From: Lepidurus packardi
Lineage: Eukaryota; Arthropoda; Branchiopoda; Notostraca; Triopsidae
Length of the DNA stretch: 64,000 nt
Direction of reading: 5' to 3'
Assembly: GCA_023053545.1 (NCBI GenBank)
Contig: JAKZAN010000005.1
Span: 8,990,001-9,054,000, forward strand
Under the pieces are notes generated by a model, which ran no database searches, was not told where the DNA came from, and saw only the letters and a program-made list of their open reading frames with translations. Below are positions 24,001 through 35,595 of the stretch, piece by piece. The position numbers and the translations under genes are program-made. The number at the start of each line of letters is the position of its first letter. Position 1 is the first letter of the stretch.

Positions 24001-27000
24001 TTGACATCGAACATCGTGACTCGAATTTCCTTTTCCAGAAAAGAAAAACGAAAGAAATTACCCTGCAGCAATCACGTTCCCGCCCTTTCGCGACGTTTGA
24101 ATTTGGTTTTTGGAGGGGAAGCGTATTCATCCTTATCAAAATGCTTAGAAAACTTCGTGTTACCTGGAGGGAAGATAACCAGGTCGCATGGTCTTGTACT
24201 CTTGTGGGTGTGGCCTTGGCGTAGCGAAAATGCGCAACTTTTTCAAGCTTATTTTAATTTTTCGGAGGTTTCGTCAGCACAAAGCCAGGCAATCTCTGGT
24301 GTTGTGTTTATTTAAGCTTCCTTTAACTCCCTTTTCAGTTCTTATGAAGACATGCCAGTTTTTCTTTATTTTTGTTTTTATTCTAGAGGGTAACTAGTTG
24401 ATAGTTTTTGTCCTTATCCATAAATAGTCAAATAGAAGGGAGACCTGGGCGTTTTGGCATGGCCCTGGTGCAGTCATTTGCATAAACCGGTTCTTTTTTA
24501 TATTTATTTTCGTTTGATCGTTTGAGAAGCTCCTTTTTTATATCTCTATAAGCCGACAGGCGAACGCAGAAGGATTTGGAAGAGAAGGAGAAGGGAGAGA
24601 GAGACAGAAAGAGAAAGATTTTACCTGGCGCAACGTTATAGAAACGCGCGGCAGACCAGAGACCAGTTTATTGATTAGGGAACCGCGACCGAAAAAACGA
24701 AGAAGAAGACGCCTTTTGGAAGTCCAGCACGCTAGCCAAGCGTGACGAAGGGAATAACAGGCTCTGAAAAGGGAGATAAGAACAACAACGAAAAGAGGAG
24801 AGAAAGAGTTAAAGGTTGGTTGGACTTTGGCGTTGAAGTAGCCGAAGACATGAATTCAGATTGAGGATCTTTTTTTATTTTTATTTTGGGTTTTGGCTAA
24901 CGGGGATTTTGGGGGGTGGATTTGGGTTATGTTGGGTTTTTTTTCCGCAAGATTGATTGTTGAGATAGGGGAAATGGGATTGTTATCGAGAATCGAAGGG
25001 TTTAAACGGGGACCTGGGGAGATTTCAAAGCGATTGGAAAGTTCGATAGTGGGGAAGCTTTAAGAGTGATCGTTGTAATTCCGGTAACATTCTTAGGGTG
25101 TAGCGGTAATAGCAAATCGAACCTTAAATAAATAAGGTGTAAAATCGGATCCTTTCTAACAGTTGCGAATGTTCTTTTCCTAGATGGTAAATTCGTGAAG
25201 CTCATGATGACTGATTCAAAGGGTAGTTTGTTTGACGCAGTCATCCTCTACATTACTAACAAGAAGTTATTTTAGTTTTCGCAGAAGCCAATACTTACAC
25301 ATTTTGAGTTAAATTGAGGCGAAAAATGTTTTGTAATCTTGTTAGTGGAGCTGGCAAGTCGTAAAAAAGCGAACAGTAAAAAGACTTAATTTGAGGGACT
25401 TTGAATACAAAGTTTGATTCGATTTTTGATAGGGGGTGTTGAGGGAGTCGTGATTGTGTTCGGATATGTACCATTGGAGATTGGATTCCGCCGTTTTATT
25501 AGCCGCTTTAATGCTTTTGACGTGTTGCGAGTTAGAATCCAACTATTGAGAGCCAGCCAAGTGAAGTAAGGGAACGCTGGAAACCGAAACGGTTGAAAAG
25601 AGCTTAGCTTTTCGTTTTCTTGTATTGATCCAACTCTCCAACTCCCGCTCCGGCTCGCCAACAATGAAAACCTTGCGAGTCCCACCAAACTAATGGTCCC
25701 GTCAAGGCCAAGATATCCCTTATGGGGACGCCCTTGGCTCTTATTTACCCAACTCCTTCTTGTCTTTATTTGTCTTCTACAAAAACTTTCCCTTTTTTGT
25801 CCCTTTTTTTTTCCTGAAATGGTTCAAAACCTCTTGTTCAAACTTTATATAAAAAATCATAATATGCTGAAATAATCATCAGTCAAACGCAGTTTAAGAA
25901 GCGACTTAAACGAACTGCCATCTTGAACGAGTCACAATGTTATAATGAAGACAAATTGTTGCACGTCAAAGTGTTAATTTGATTGTAATTAAAATTGTAA
26001 TCAAATCTCTAATTTGAGCAACAGTTAATTCAAAGTATCTTGATATATTTATCTAGGAAATGAAAGCGAAAAGTCCCAATTAGGTTCCGAAGAAGTAGCT
26101 CCGCCTACTTCAACTACCGTCAATAGTAGTAACGTGATGCCATCGTCTACTTTGAGCGGCAAAAGTCAGAAAACCAACAAACGCAGTGCTATCGGTACTC
26201 CTTCGGCCCCCAAAGCTAAAAAGCTAAAATTGGTTTCGCCATCAAGCGGCAGCAATTGTAACCATTCTACAGTTACGCCATCCAGTGCGGCGGCCGGGAA
26301 ACGGCGCTCGCCGTGTCCCAACGTGGATGTTCGGCAGTTACCGGTAGAGTACAACCGTCCCCCCATGGGTGGGTACTTGGCGTCGCTTACTCAACCCCGA
26401 AGTACCAACAGTAGTAATTGTACCGGCAACAGCACCAGCACCGACAGTTCTAACGGAAGTCCTAAAACGAGTTTACCTTCATTTTTGGAAGATCCTTCGG
26501 GGTACTTAGCCCAGCAGACGGTATTACTGCACAGTACTATTGCTTGCCAGCCAAGTATTGACAACGAGAAACTCACCTTCTCGCCGAACAAGAACTTAGC
26601 AACCAGCACGCCGGTGAAAAGCGCCCCAGTGTTATTAGCGTCGCCTTCTCCGCCTGTTTCAGCTCCTTTGTCTGCTCCCAGTCCGTGTCCCGCTCCCGAA
26701 GTACCCGAAAGTGCCAAAAATACCATTATCAGCTCGGGCATGGAACCTGCACGACAGACGGAAGAACCTGAAGCCGAACCGTCGGAATTCATTGGCGATT
26801 TACTGGATTGCATCCCGGATTCTATGGAACTCAGTTCGGACGGTCTCTCTGCCAACGAATCCAAAGATTCTGGCTATAAAAGCTTCGCTGGACTCATCCC
26901 TAGCTCCTCCCCTCAAGCCCCGCCTCCCGTGACTCCGGTTCCGCCAGTTTCCACAGTACCGGCAGTACCGATCCAAGCTGCCGAACCTCCTTCAGTCGTG

Positions 27001-28704
27001 TCTCATGCGCCGGTACTTACCCCGCCCAGTGGGGTCTCTACCACCAATGTAAACATGCCCCGTAAACCCTCCCCACCTAAACCCTCCAACCCCCCCACCA
27101 AGAACAACTTGAAAGTGAAGGCGGAGAAAACCCCTCGTAAACCGGCCGTTGCTGTCGTTAGCTTGGCAAAAAAGGCCCGAAAAAGTACCGCGAGCCATAA
27201 CCTGGCTGCTAAACTTCCCAAACCCAAGAAGTTAACCCCTACCACCCCCCAAGCGGTTTACACGACCACAGGCCCCTTTATGGGCGGAGTCAACCAAACA
27301 AACTGCTGGGGAGGCCATGCCTTCGCCAACGACCGTCTTACCCCGCTTTCCGTCAACCCGCGCTCCGTTTTACCCACTATCAACACCCATCCTCCTATGG
27401 TTCAAGTCCTAAACGTCAACGGCACCCTTCTGCAATCCAATATGGATAATTCTAATGTGATCCTCCAAGCCCCGCCTTCTTTCATCCCTTCCACGCGGGA
27501 TAGCACTGGCGGACGCTGTATTATGCCTCGAATTGAAGCTCCACCTGGTCACCCTTCGGCCACACCCCTTACCCCGCATCATCCACCTAGTAAACCCGCG
27601 AGAGGTAAAAAACGGAAAAGCGCGCCACAAACGGTCGCTTCGATGCTCCATGGGGTTCAGAACAACAATAACATGAACCATTGGGGTACCCCTGCGCATG
27701 CGCAAGTCTCGCCTCCTAATGATCTGCAGCAACAGCTGCAAGCGGCCACTTGCCTCCCGATACCCTTCTCAGGGGGACAAATGGGCTCGATAAATTCGAA
27801 TGTACCCACGTTGGCGTTAATGCCGGACGGGAAAACGTACGTGGTTTTGAACCACTTGAATCCTCAACCCCAATCTTTCAACTCGGGTACTATTACGCTC
27901 AATGCGTTCAATACGGTTCATTCCTTATCCACGTTGCAAGGACAGTGGCTGGTGAACCCGTCTGTTAACATGAATCCGCTGATCACCACCGCGAATTTAA
28001 ACCTTTCTCTGGTTCAAAACCAGGGAATGCCAACCTTTGTATTGCCCCAAGGCGTTATTGTTAACCAGCTGCCCGATGGGACGCTAGTAGGTACGGACCC
28101 GAATGTTCAGCTACAGATACAGAATGTGGCAACAATGGTTAACCATAATAACGGGAACCATCACCACCACAGTAATGCACTGCTGAGTCCTCAGACACAG
28201 ATTTTGAGGACGAATGAACCTCCCAGGCCAGGTTTACCTGGTGGAGCCATGTCAAAAGTGAAGGTAGTAGGAGGGGGCAATACTGGAGTGGTTAGTACTA
28301 CGCCGATACCCAATTTGATAACGGAACGCTTGGTTAATGGAGCTATGGGGTTTATGAGGCAGGCGACGGCGACGCAAACGAGTCGGAGTTTGTCGCCTGA
28401 CAGTCAAACGCCGGTAACATCAACGCTGGATCGGGATGGCTCACTCTCGAGGGGAGAAGCCACGCCCCCGGGGTTGAGTCAAACGGCAGGGCGAGCGGAA
28501 GAAAGCCCCGTGGTGCAGAGTTGTTTGATAGATAGTTGTGTAACGGAAGAATCGCCGGGAAATGGAGGCGGGCGGAGCGAGGAAATGGAGAGCGATTTGG
28601 ATGATGGGATCAGCAGTTCCAAAGTACTTGAATGCACCCGTCAATTGGCGTTGCAGACGCTCACTCCGTTGGTTATGGCGGCACCAGTGGGTGCTATACA
28701 ATAG
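15098..28704 (+). CDS. methyl-CpG-binding domain protein, MBD5/MBD6 type
   Basis: Four exons: (15098)-16500, 22693-22816, 22891-22999 and 26057-28704; 4284 nt, 1427 residues from the first in-frame ATG (an in-frame TGA lies just upstream, but an upstream exon cannot be excluded). The MBD is split by the 6.2-kb intron: exon 1 ends TPWSWERTIVNNAVVYIR and exon 2 continues SPSGTRLHCSQEVRQY and CKCGLPCPLRLEQVFEFNPM, residues about 450-510. The C-K-C-G-x-x-C-P-L signature is specific to MBD5/6 and their fly relative. The rest is low complexity: Asn/Gln/Ser-rich before the domain, Pro/Ser/Thr-rich with basic patches after it. Vertebrate MBD5/6 recruit the PR-DUB H2A deubiquitinase and bind heterochromatin; that role here is inferred. 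The stop TAG abuts a GTAACG donor. Confidence 0.9.
20709..20724. promoter_or_regulatory. perfect palindromic X-box motif
   Basis: GGTTGCCATGGCAACC, an exact 16-bp palindrome containing the optimal RFX-factor X-box core GTTGCCATGGCAAC. It lies in the first intron of the MBD5/6 gene. Binding is inferred from motif identity only. Confidence 0.6.
20761..21061. repeat. about 120-bp repeat, two direct copies
   Basis: 20761-20885 and 20946-21061 both start TTGATGAAGTTCTAATTTGA and end TTGTCATTGTCA(A/C)CGTG, with scattered differences. A 60-bp spacer including a poly-C tract separates them. Confidence 0.85.
23000..26056. other. intron 3 of the MBD5/6 gene (3.1 kb)
   Basis: GTAAAA...TTATCTAG. No coding exon recognised. 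A TATA-like segment (TTTTTATATCTCTATAAG, about 24535-24552) is followed by a purine-rich GAGAAGG/GAGAGA tract (24565-24620). This could be an internal promoter plus 5' leader for a shorter transcript starting at an ATG in the last exon, such as 26134. That is speculation. Confidence 0.8.
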
Positions 28705-30603
28705 GTAACGTAATTTTGTTTTATATTTTTTTGTTTTCTTTTGTAATTCCTTTTAGCCTTACTTTTACGTCAAGCAGAAATTGAACGAATTATCGAATCG
28801 AATCTTAACGAATTCGAAATCGTTAGTGAATGGCTTTCTAATTTTTAGAGTTATTCGCTGTATTAGTTGGTGATTCGAGGTTCTTCTATTAGCTATTCGC
28901 GTTTTTAAGGATTCTTGAGCATTTTCTTTTCTTTTTTTTTTATTTACGTAACAATAGTAAAATTGATAAAAAGTAACCTAATGTTTTTTTTTCTTGCAGA
29001 TTGTGTAAGTTTAAGTGAAGTTGACTATACGACGGGAGTTTGCCGCCCAGTGATGACGCTAACCACGCCCTTCTCACGCTAAGAAGCAAGCATCTGAGAA
29101 GAAAATGCTTGAAGAAAAAATAAGTGGAATAGGAAAAAGTACTGTCTAGTCCCTGGGCGTCGGTTTGCTATTGATCCAAAGATGCGTGCCTTCGTGACAA
29201 AAACAAAACAATAACAATGACCAGTGACGTCACCGACAAATTGCTTGTGAGCGAAAGCAGACAAGAAAGCTGAAGTAAGCGTCGAAATCTTTCGAACTAG
29301 AGAAGTTAAATGGTTCTGTTTACAAGGAAACAACTTTTCGCCACGGTTTTATCGCAGACTAAACGAGCAGTAAACAATGTAAGGTTGTGTTAATTTAACC
29401 CCTCCCTCGGGCCCGGTGTTGTTTTTTGAAAGTGAGGCTATTTTCTTCTTTTTTCTCTGATTTTATTTAACTATTTTCTTGGTTTTAAGCTTTTTGTCAA
29501 GCTTGGATCGTTTCTTGTTAGTTTTGTTAACTTAGTTCAAGAAATTGGGTTTGCCAGTCCCTCCAAGAGCGACGCGAACTCAATCTTTCTTTTTTTAGTT
29601 TATTGTTTTTTGGACATTTTTTCCCCTAATTGAGTTGGATTTCTAAAACGGTGCTTCTTACGAGTCACCTTAATCAGTTGAATCCATTGTTGTAAATTGT
29701 TTGACTATTGCGATGAACAGGAAAGAACTAAGCCCATAATCGCATTCTTGACAAGAAAAAGGGGAATTAATTCCATTGTTGTTACATGTTCCAGTACAAA
29801 GCACTTTTTTCTTCTTCTTTCTTTCTTTGGAATTTTTGGATGGAAAACAAACAAAATAAAAAGTGACTTCCCCACTGTACTGTTGTTAAATTTTAAATTC
29901 CGTTGTTTCGCTTGGATTCCCTTTCTGAATGTGACATTTTCCCCTAAAGAAAGCTGACTTTTTTGTGTGGAATTAATCTTGTGGGCAACTTAATCCTGGA
30001 CTTTTTTAATGTATATACTCTTATACATAGCATTTGTAAAGCCAGTTGCGCATGCGCAAGCATACAAAAGAGGTGTAGGAATTATAACTCGTTACTTTCT
30101 TGTCTTTCTCTAATGTTTCATGCAAAAAATTCAAAGGGATTTTTTTTCTAAATAAAGAAAAACTACTCCGGTTAACCAATTGTGACTTGCAAAAATAATG
30201 GTGGCAAAAGAACCTGGTTTTTCAGCGTTTGTTGTGTGGAAAACCATGTTAAATAACTTCGTTGGCTAATGGTTTTTAAATTAGTCTTTGGGTAATCATA
30301 GAAAAGAAGAAATTGTGCACACAGGTTTTTAAAAAAGGCCATATAAAACAGTCGAAATAAAAAGCTTTACCATTAGCACGATTTTCTTTTCATTTCGAGC
30401 AGAGGACGTTTTTTTTTTTGTTTGTTTGTATGGAATTTGGAAGTGTAGGTCACCAGCAGTAGAGTGGGTTTAGTACCTGGCAGACGTTGGGATAAACAAC
30501 ACTGAAAAACGGACCAAACAATGCGAATGGTATAAAAATAATCTTGTGAAAACTTGGAAAGAAACAAATGTGGTCTAATTCGAGTCCTTTTCTTCTTCTT
30601 TAG
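28705..30603. other. 3' UTR of the MBD5/6 gene and intergenic region
   Basis: The stop codon is directly followed by GTAACG, and TTTTTTTCTTGCAG ends at about 28999, so a 3'-UTR intron of about 295 nt is likely. After that no recognisable gene appears. CTTTAG just before 30604 is the acceptor of the next gene, whose first exon probably lies in this interval. Confidence 0.5.
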
Positions 30604-30630
30604 GAGTTGTGCTGGCTAATTTCATTGTTG

Positions 30631-31915
30631 ATGGTGTGGTGGAGTTGCATTGTGCGACCCGTTTGTCATGCATATGCATTTCCTGCGTGTTATGGAAGCA
30701 GTTCAGTGAAAGGATTTTACGAGTTGCCCCCAGCAGACATGGCTGAGACAAAGAATACAACCACAACAATAACAGCAGGCTGCTGTGATCCACAAGGAAA
30801 CTGTTTCGGAGGGCTCCATTTGTCCGCTGTGCCTTCTGTGCACGAGGGCAATCCGATTTTCGTAACTGCGCTACAAAGCCGCTTGCGAAAACGTCGTTCG
30901 AAAAGGTGAAGTTAAGCTTCTCATTTGTATTTGGAAGAGGAAAAGAATGCTAAGTAAAGATAGGTTTGTTTTTAGGCAAGTGGAAGCTGTTTCATCGCCA
31001 ATTTGTAAGAAAGAAGGCTGCTTCCCACAGGAGTTTCATTGTTGTCAGTACAAATTGTCAGTTTTCTTCCCTATTTCCGCCATTTCTTTAAAAACAGGTA
31101 AGTTCGGTCTGAGAAGCGCTAATTGTTACGCTCACTTTACGGTATGAAGCGAAATTAAAAGTAAGTAGACCTATACAAGCAAACATAAATAATAGGTGTA
31201 TTAGTATAAAAAAGTTCAATTTGTATAATTACTTTTAGAGTTGCGAAGTATGTAGCATTTATATCCTCTATAGATAGTCGTAGAACCGGAGTAAAACTCA
31301 GTCACATTGTTGTGACCTTAATTCATAGCTTGCGAATACTCTTCCCAGTTTTAGTAGGCTAAAATAAGTTTCTCCTGCCTTCATTTGTGGCTTAATTTTA
31401 CAATTAAATTATTGAATTAGATAAGGCTATTATCGTAACTTACGAAACACAGTTCAAATAAAACAAAGCTAATTTATTTTTGTTTTGTGTAATTGAAGGA
31501 CGTCCTGTTACTGTAATTCAGTTGGTTCCTCACTTTGTGCAACCAGTCATATTCGGCGAGTGCTTACATGAAGCTTGCAAAGTTTTGAACGGTACTTGCC
31601 AACAAGTAAAAGCCAAAGTTTTTATTTAAAATTTCTGAAAAGAATGACATTTTACATAAACAGGTGCTAGTTCCTCAGCAACTATGGGTAGCAGATCAAA
31701 TTGGTGGAACAGTTCAATCGTCCCGCGATAACGTTTTGGTAGACCATGGCTGCGAGTGCCAGTTTGCTCAGTCAAAAATACCGGGTACCGGTTTCGCTCG
31801 CTCTTCCGGCCTAGATAGTCTCGCTTCGGAGTTCTTTAATTTCATGGGTCTCAACAATGTTTCACGTAGAGCCGGCCAGAGTATGGCTTCTTTCCCTTTC
31901 GTTTTCCAGCCATAA
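30631..31915 (+). CDS. Spätzle-like cystine-knot cytokine precursor
   Basis: Exons: (30604)-30905, 30976-31097, 31499-31605 and 31664-31915; 756 nt, 251 residues from the in-frame ATG at 30631, although a CTTTAG acceptor suggests the true start is in an earlier exon. The N-terminus is a signal peptide (hydrophobic MVWWSCIV..., small residues around HAYA). A polybasic furin-type site RLRKRRSKR (about 84-92) separates a pro-region from a nine-cysteine C-terminal domain. That domain reads FPISAISLKTGRPVTVIQLV, QPVIFGECLHEACKVLNGTC, QQLWV, then GCEC. The pattern (Y/F-P-x2-A, V-R/I-x-E-C, C-x-Q, final C-x-C) fits the Spätzle fold of Toll ligands; trunk/PTTH relatives are the alternative. Sequence similarity is weak. 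Confidence 0.62.
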
Positions 31916-31967
31916 ACGTTTACAAGGTAATAGGGTGTTGTATTGCCTAACTGCTTATTGTTACAAC

Positions 31968-31973
31968 AATAAA
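31968..31973 (+). terminator. polyadenylation signal of the Spätzle-like gene
   Basis: AATAAA 53 bp after the stop codon and only 9 bp before the end of the convergent sepiapterin reductase CDS. Cleavage would fall inside that coding region on the other strand. Confidence 0.55.
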
Positions 31974-31981
31974 GAAACGTT

Positions 31982-32902
31982 CTAGTTCTCATCAGGGAGG
32001 TCGTAATAATCCACATGATCCCCAGATGTGTAATCGTCTTTCGAAATATAGTTGAGCAGCTTACGGACCGTTGCGTGCGGCTGTAAAGCTTGTCCCGTTG
32101 CCAGCATATTCTTATTAATTTCTTGCAAATCACTGTCCCACGACTCGCTCGTGATTTGCTGCAGCATGTCCGTAGCCACAGGGCCTGGCGCGTAGTTCAA
32201 AACACGGAAGGAAGGTTCTTCTACTGCCAAAACCTGCACGGATGGAAAGTAAAGTATGTTATTATTTCACACTTTGTGGGCAATAGCCTTATATGACATA
32301 CTTTAAAGTACATGTCGCGGGCGGCTTTTCCAGTACAGTAAAGTGTGAATGATTTGAATGGTTTCACTCCGCATAGGGAAGATATGTTAATCAAAGTCTT
32401 CTCTGGAACGACATCCATTATGCGTAAAAAGGCGCTGGTCCACGTCATCACGGAATACAAATTAAGCCGGAAATAAGCGTCCATTTCCTCCACAGAATCC
32501 AAGTCTTTGGCTTTCTTGCCAATGTCGCCCAAAGATCCCGCGTTGTGGAAAATTACTGCATGCTGGAAGTTACTGCCTGTTAGATCATACGCAGCTAAAG
32601 CGGCACCGATCACTTCCCTAACAAGTGAAACAATAAGTGAACAAAAAGAAATTTTAAAATTCAGGAAAAGGGATTTACGTGGGATCCGCTTTTGCTAGGT
32701 CTTCTGCATGAATTCGCACGTGAATATCAGGTCGAGAATTTTCGATTTTATCTTGAAGGCTAATTAAGGCATTTTCAGACCGCGCCACGAGAAGGACAAG
32801 GGATCCAGGACCAGCTAACTCAGCTAACTGAGTAGCAATAGCTTCGCCAATACCTTTGCTGGCGCCCGTAATTACCGCGAAAGTGGGTCGATTCCAAAGC
32901 AT
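31982..32902 (-). CDS. SPR: sepiapterin reductase
   Basis: Three exons in reading order: 32902-32679, 32617-32302 and 32233-31982; 792 nt, 263 residues, the usual length. An NADPH-dependent short-chain dehydrogenase that completes tetrahydrobiopterin synthesis in the cytosol. Visible: the cofactor loop TGASKGIG (12-19), HNAGSLGD (99-106), catalytic Ser in INISSLCG (Ser155), and Tyr168/Lys172 in LYCTGKAARDMYF. LNYAPGPVATDM follows, then a C-terminal DYTSGDHVDYYDLPDE typical of this enzyme. The gene is convergent with the Spätzle-like gene (stop codons 66 bp apart). Its leader appears spliced and contains another ORF at 33139-33327. Confidence 0.93.
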
Positions 32903-33138
32903 CTTAATCGATAATTTGCAACCCGATTTTACCTACAAAAACATTGTAGAAAGCTTTACGTCTATTGTATTGTATTTAAGCAGTCTTAACTATACATTGC
33001 GCATTATCACTGACACACTAGTGTATTTTAAGAGAGCCCATAAATATTACTTTACTAAGTTAGACTATTGCTAAATAATAATAATAAGCTCAATAAGTGC
33101 GTTGGTTTTGGAGTTTAAAGGGAGAGAAAACTTGACGC

Positions 33139-33327
33139 TTACCAAAGGAAAACCACTTGTTTGATAACGTTGGACTGACGTTTTGCAATAGAGACTTGTA
33201 TTTTCGTGAAGACGCTGTATTGTTTGACTCTCTTCTTCTGATAAGAGTATTGATTAGAAAGTGACTGCAAGAGTGACTGAGCCTGTTGCGCCAGCTGCCG
33301 CGATCTTTTCTTTGTCATGTGGAACAA
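33139..33327 (-). CDS. small basic ORF in the sepiapterin reductase leader
   Basis: 62 codons, rich in Lys, Arg and Gln (MFHMTKKRSRQLAQQ...QVVFLW). It ends at a good donor, CTTTG|GTAAGC (33142), and the matching acceptor TTTTTGTAG|G lies at 32933, 30 bp before the SPR start. Both unspliced and spliced RNA read TGG TAA here, so the protein is the same either way. In the spliced RNA only 26 nt separate its stop from the SPR ATG. I do not recognise the peptide; it could be a translated upstream ORF, one cistron of a dicistronic mRNA, or chance. Confidence 0.35.
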   Translation of the reverse strand: MFHMTKKRSRQLAQQAQSLLQSLSNQYSYQKKRVKQYSVFTKIQVSIAKRQSNVIKQVVFLW

Positions 33328-33847
33328 GCCAGTCCCTTAATCTTAGCATAGCCTATGATATAGCCTACCTATGGCATAGGTAGGATATTTAAAAGCAAAG
33401 TATACGTCGTAATATAATTATTTGTAATATAGCAAACTAATTTGACTAATTTGTTCTTTATCTAGTTAAGAGTGGTTAATTTTACTACTGAGGGAATTGA
33501 ACAAAGTTCGCTTCAAAGAAATAGCGGGGAAGTGACATTCTATTTATATTTATAAATATATTTGAGGCAGCTAAATCGTATCTGTAATCCGAATGAGACT
33601 CGTATCTTTTTAACCCTAGCAGTATTTATTGCGCACATCTTAATGCAAGTCGCGGCAATAATAGTTTAGTTAAAAGACAATATGAAGGATAAAAACACTG
33701 GTTTCAAGCAATCACAACTCCTGGATATATTATGGAAATTTGCCCAAACAAGGCAAACAGGAAAGCAAGATTCCCGAACATTAACAAAGACTTTTCGGCA
33801 ATATCTGAAAGAAGTGAAATACACGTGCAAAACTGCAGAATCAGCAT
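33328..33847. other. intergenic with short hairpin
   Basis: AT-rich. Contains a perfect inverted repeat at 33364-33384 (CCTACCTATG-G-CATAGGTAGG) surrounded by further ATAGCCTA words. Nothing else recognised. Confidence 0.6.
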
Positions 33848-35085
33848 TTAAGTAAAATAGAACCAGAGATCAGAAGTTTTGTTATTTTTAGTTGCAGGAG
33901 GCCAGCTAATCCATGTTTCATTAAGAGTTACGTTAAACCTACCCAAAATGTCCACATCCCCTCCAGGACAACTTGAATTCCCTTTATTAAGTAGCCAAAA
34001 GATTGTACAGTTCCCCAGTCGTGGTTTCGGATTCTATATGGCGTCTTTTAGAGTTCCGTTAACTAATTCGAATCCATTATCAGAGGGATCGGTGCCCAAA
34101 TACGCCATGCTCAGAGTACCGTTTTCGGTGAGTGTAATGTTCCGTAAATCGCGTTATAGAGAGTTCCATCAGAAGCCGCGAAAGTAAGCCTTATTTGCGT
34201 GTAGCCGCTCATTTGGATCGCCCAATTGATTTCCGGGTAAGGAAAGTTGAATCGGTAGTTTATGTTCAATATGTAGGACTGATTTCTCGAGTCGTAATGA
34301 AATACTCTCCGCATTAAGTATAACCCTCCATGCTGACAAAGAACGAGTCGTTCAGATTGCTTGGTTCCATCAGGCCAAATATAACCACCAAATAAATGAC
34401 CTTAAAAGTTCGCAGAAATTAGCTACTAAACTTTAAAATTAGCTTTAACTAGTATACTTGGTCTGACTTGAAGCAATTCTTGAATTTCCTTACACGTTTT
34501 CGAGCAATAGTCAGTGCAATTCAGACCTAAACAACCGCCACGGGAAAGCTTTAACCAGCAGAAACGAAACGAGCCAATACAAGGCTCGCCTGACGGCGTC
34601 GCTACGTCGTAGACAGTTCCATTTCCTTGCGACGTAAGTCCAATACGCATAAGTGGACCATAACTTAGTTTGCAATAATTATCTTTGAGTAATTCGCAAG
34701 TATAGTCAGTCTGGTCCTGTACAGCATAGAAATTGAACGCTAAGCATCGCTGCAATTTCAAGTTGGCGCAGTTTTGAGCGCAGTGTGCTAGATGGCGTTG
34801 GGAAGAGCCTAAAATTTGAACTTATCATGCAACGTTTTTTTCAAGCGCTAGCGAACGTTTTGTAAACTATTTAACTTGCTGACTTACCATTAAAGTAGGT
34901 GTAATTTTGTACAATAAGTGTGTTGTCATGTCATTGTTGTCATGTCATTTCATTTCATATTTCATGTCTTGGTAGAGTGAGTGGGAAACGAATTGGGTGA
35001 AATTGTACAAGATCGCAAAACTTTGACATACGAGTAATAACAAGCAGGTTAGCATGGGACTTCGCCAAGTTTGGTGGCATGCCAT
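33848..35085 (-). pseudogene. PAN-like secreted protein, broken paralogue (copy C)
   Basis: Same three-exon layout as the intact copy at 37017-38253: exon 1 35085-34888 (signal peptide MLTCLLLLVCQSFA), exon 2 34808-34458 (351 nt, exactly the length of the intact exon 2, with all the PAN-like cysteines) and exon 3 34400-33848. Three lesions are visible. Exon 1 has a slipped ATGACATGACAACA-type repeat with an in-frame TGA. Exon 3 lost one base near 34146 within the codons for YGNITL. Another stop (ATATAG) lies near 34040. Exon 2 is open throughout, so decay is recent or the locus may produce a truncated product. Confidence 0.78.
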
Positions 35086-35595
35086 GGTTAAATTGTTGGG
35101 ACCAACTTTGCTGTGTTGAATGTGAAAGCTGGACTGAGCGTTCTTTAATAAACGTAGTTGCTAATTCCAGTAATGTATACACGAGCAAAGCACTATTAAA
35201 TACTACGATTCGCAGGTATAATAGTGCTAATGCTGCTGGCCGGCGTTGGACACGCAGCCTGCGTGTGATGTTAACGTGGCCTAAAGTGGTCTTTCCTTTA
35301 CGATATTTGAACAAAAGGTACGGAGCAAAGTCCTCTGCTAAGCTGTTTTGTTCCATTAGCATGATTAAAAGGGGTTGGATTGTCTTCACCGTCTACTCAG
35401 TATTCGATTCATGCCTTATTATTCCGTTTATGTTTTGTTTTGTGTAGTATACCAGTGGTATTGTTATGAGGCACATAAAGCGTGAAAGGGTAATGTTTTT
35501 AAAGTATCTTGACATTTCCAAACGTGACCTTAAGGAAGTAAGGGGTTTGGGGACAAGAGTTACATTCAGCAATAGGTTACTGATGGAGGAAAAAG

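Noticed and set aside
34955-35447. ORFs of 144 (-) and 122 (+) codons
   Set aside because: The minus ORF runs through exon 1 of the PAN-like copy C in a shifted frame; the plus ORF is its antisense.
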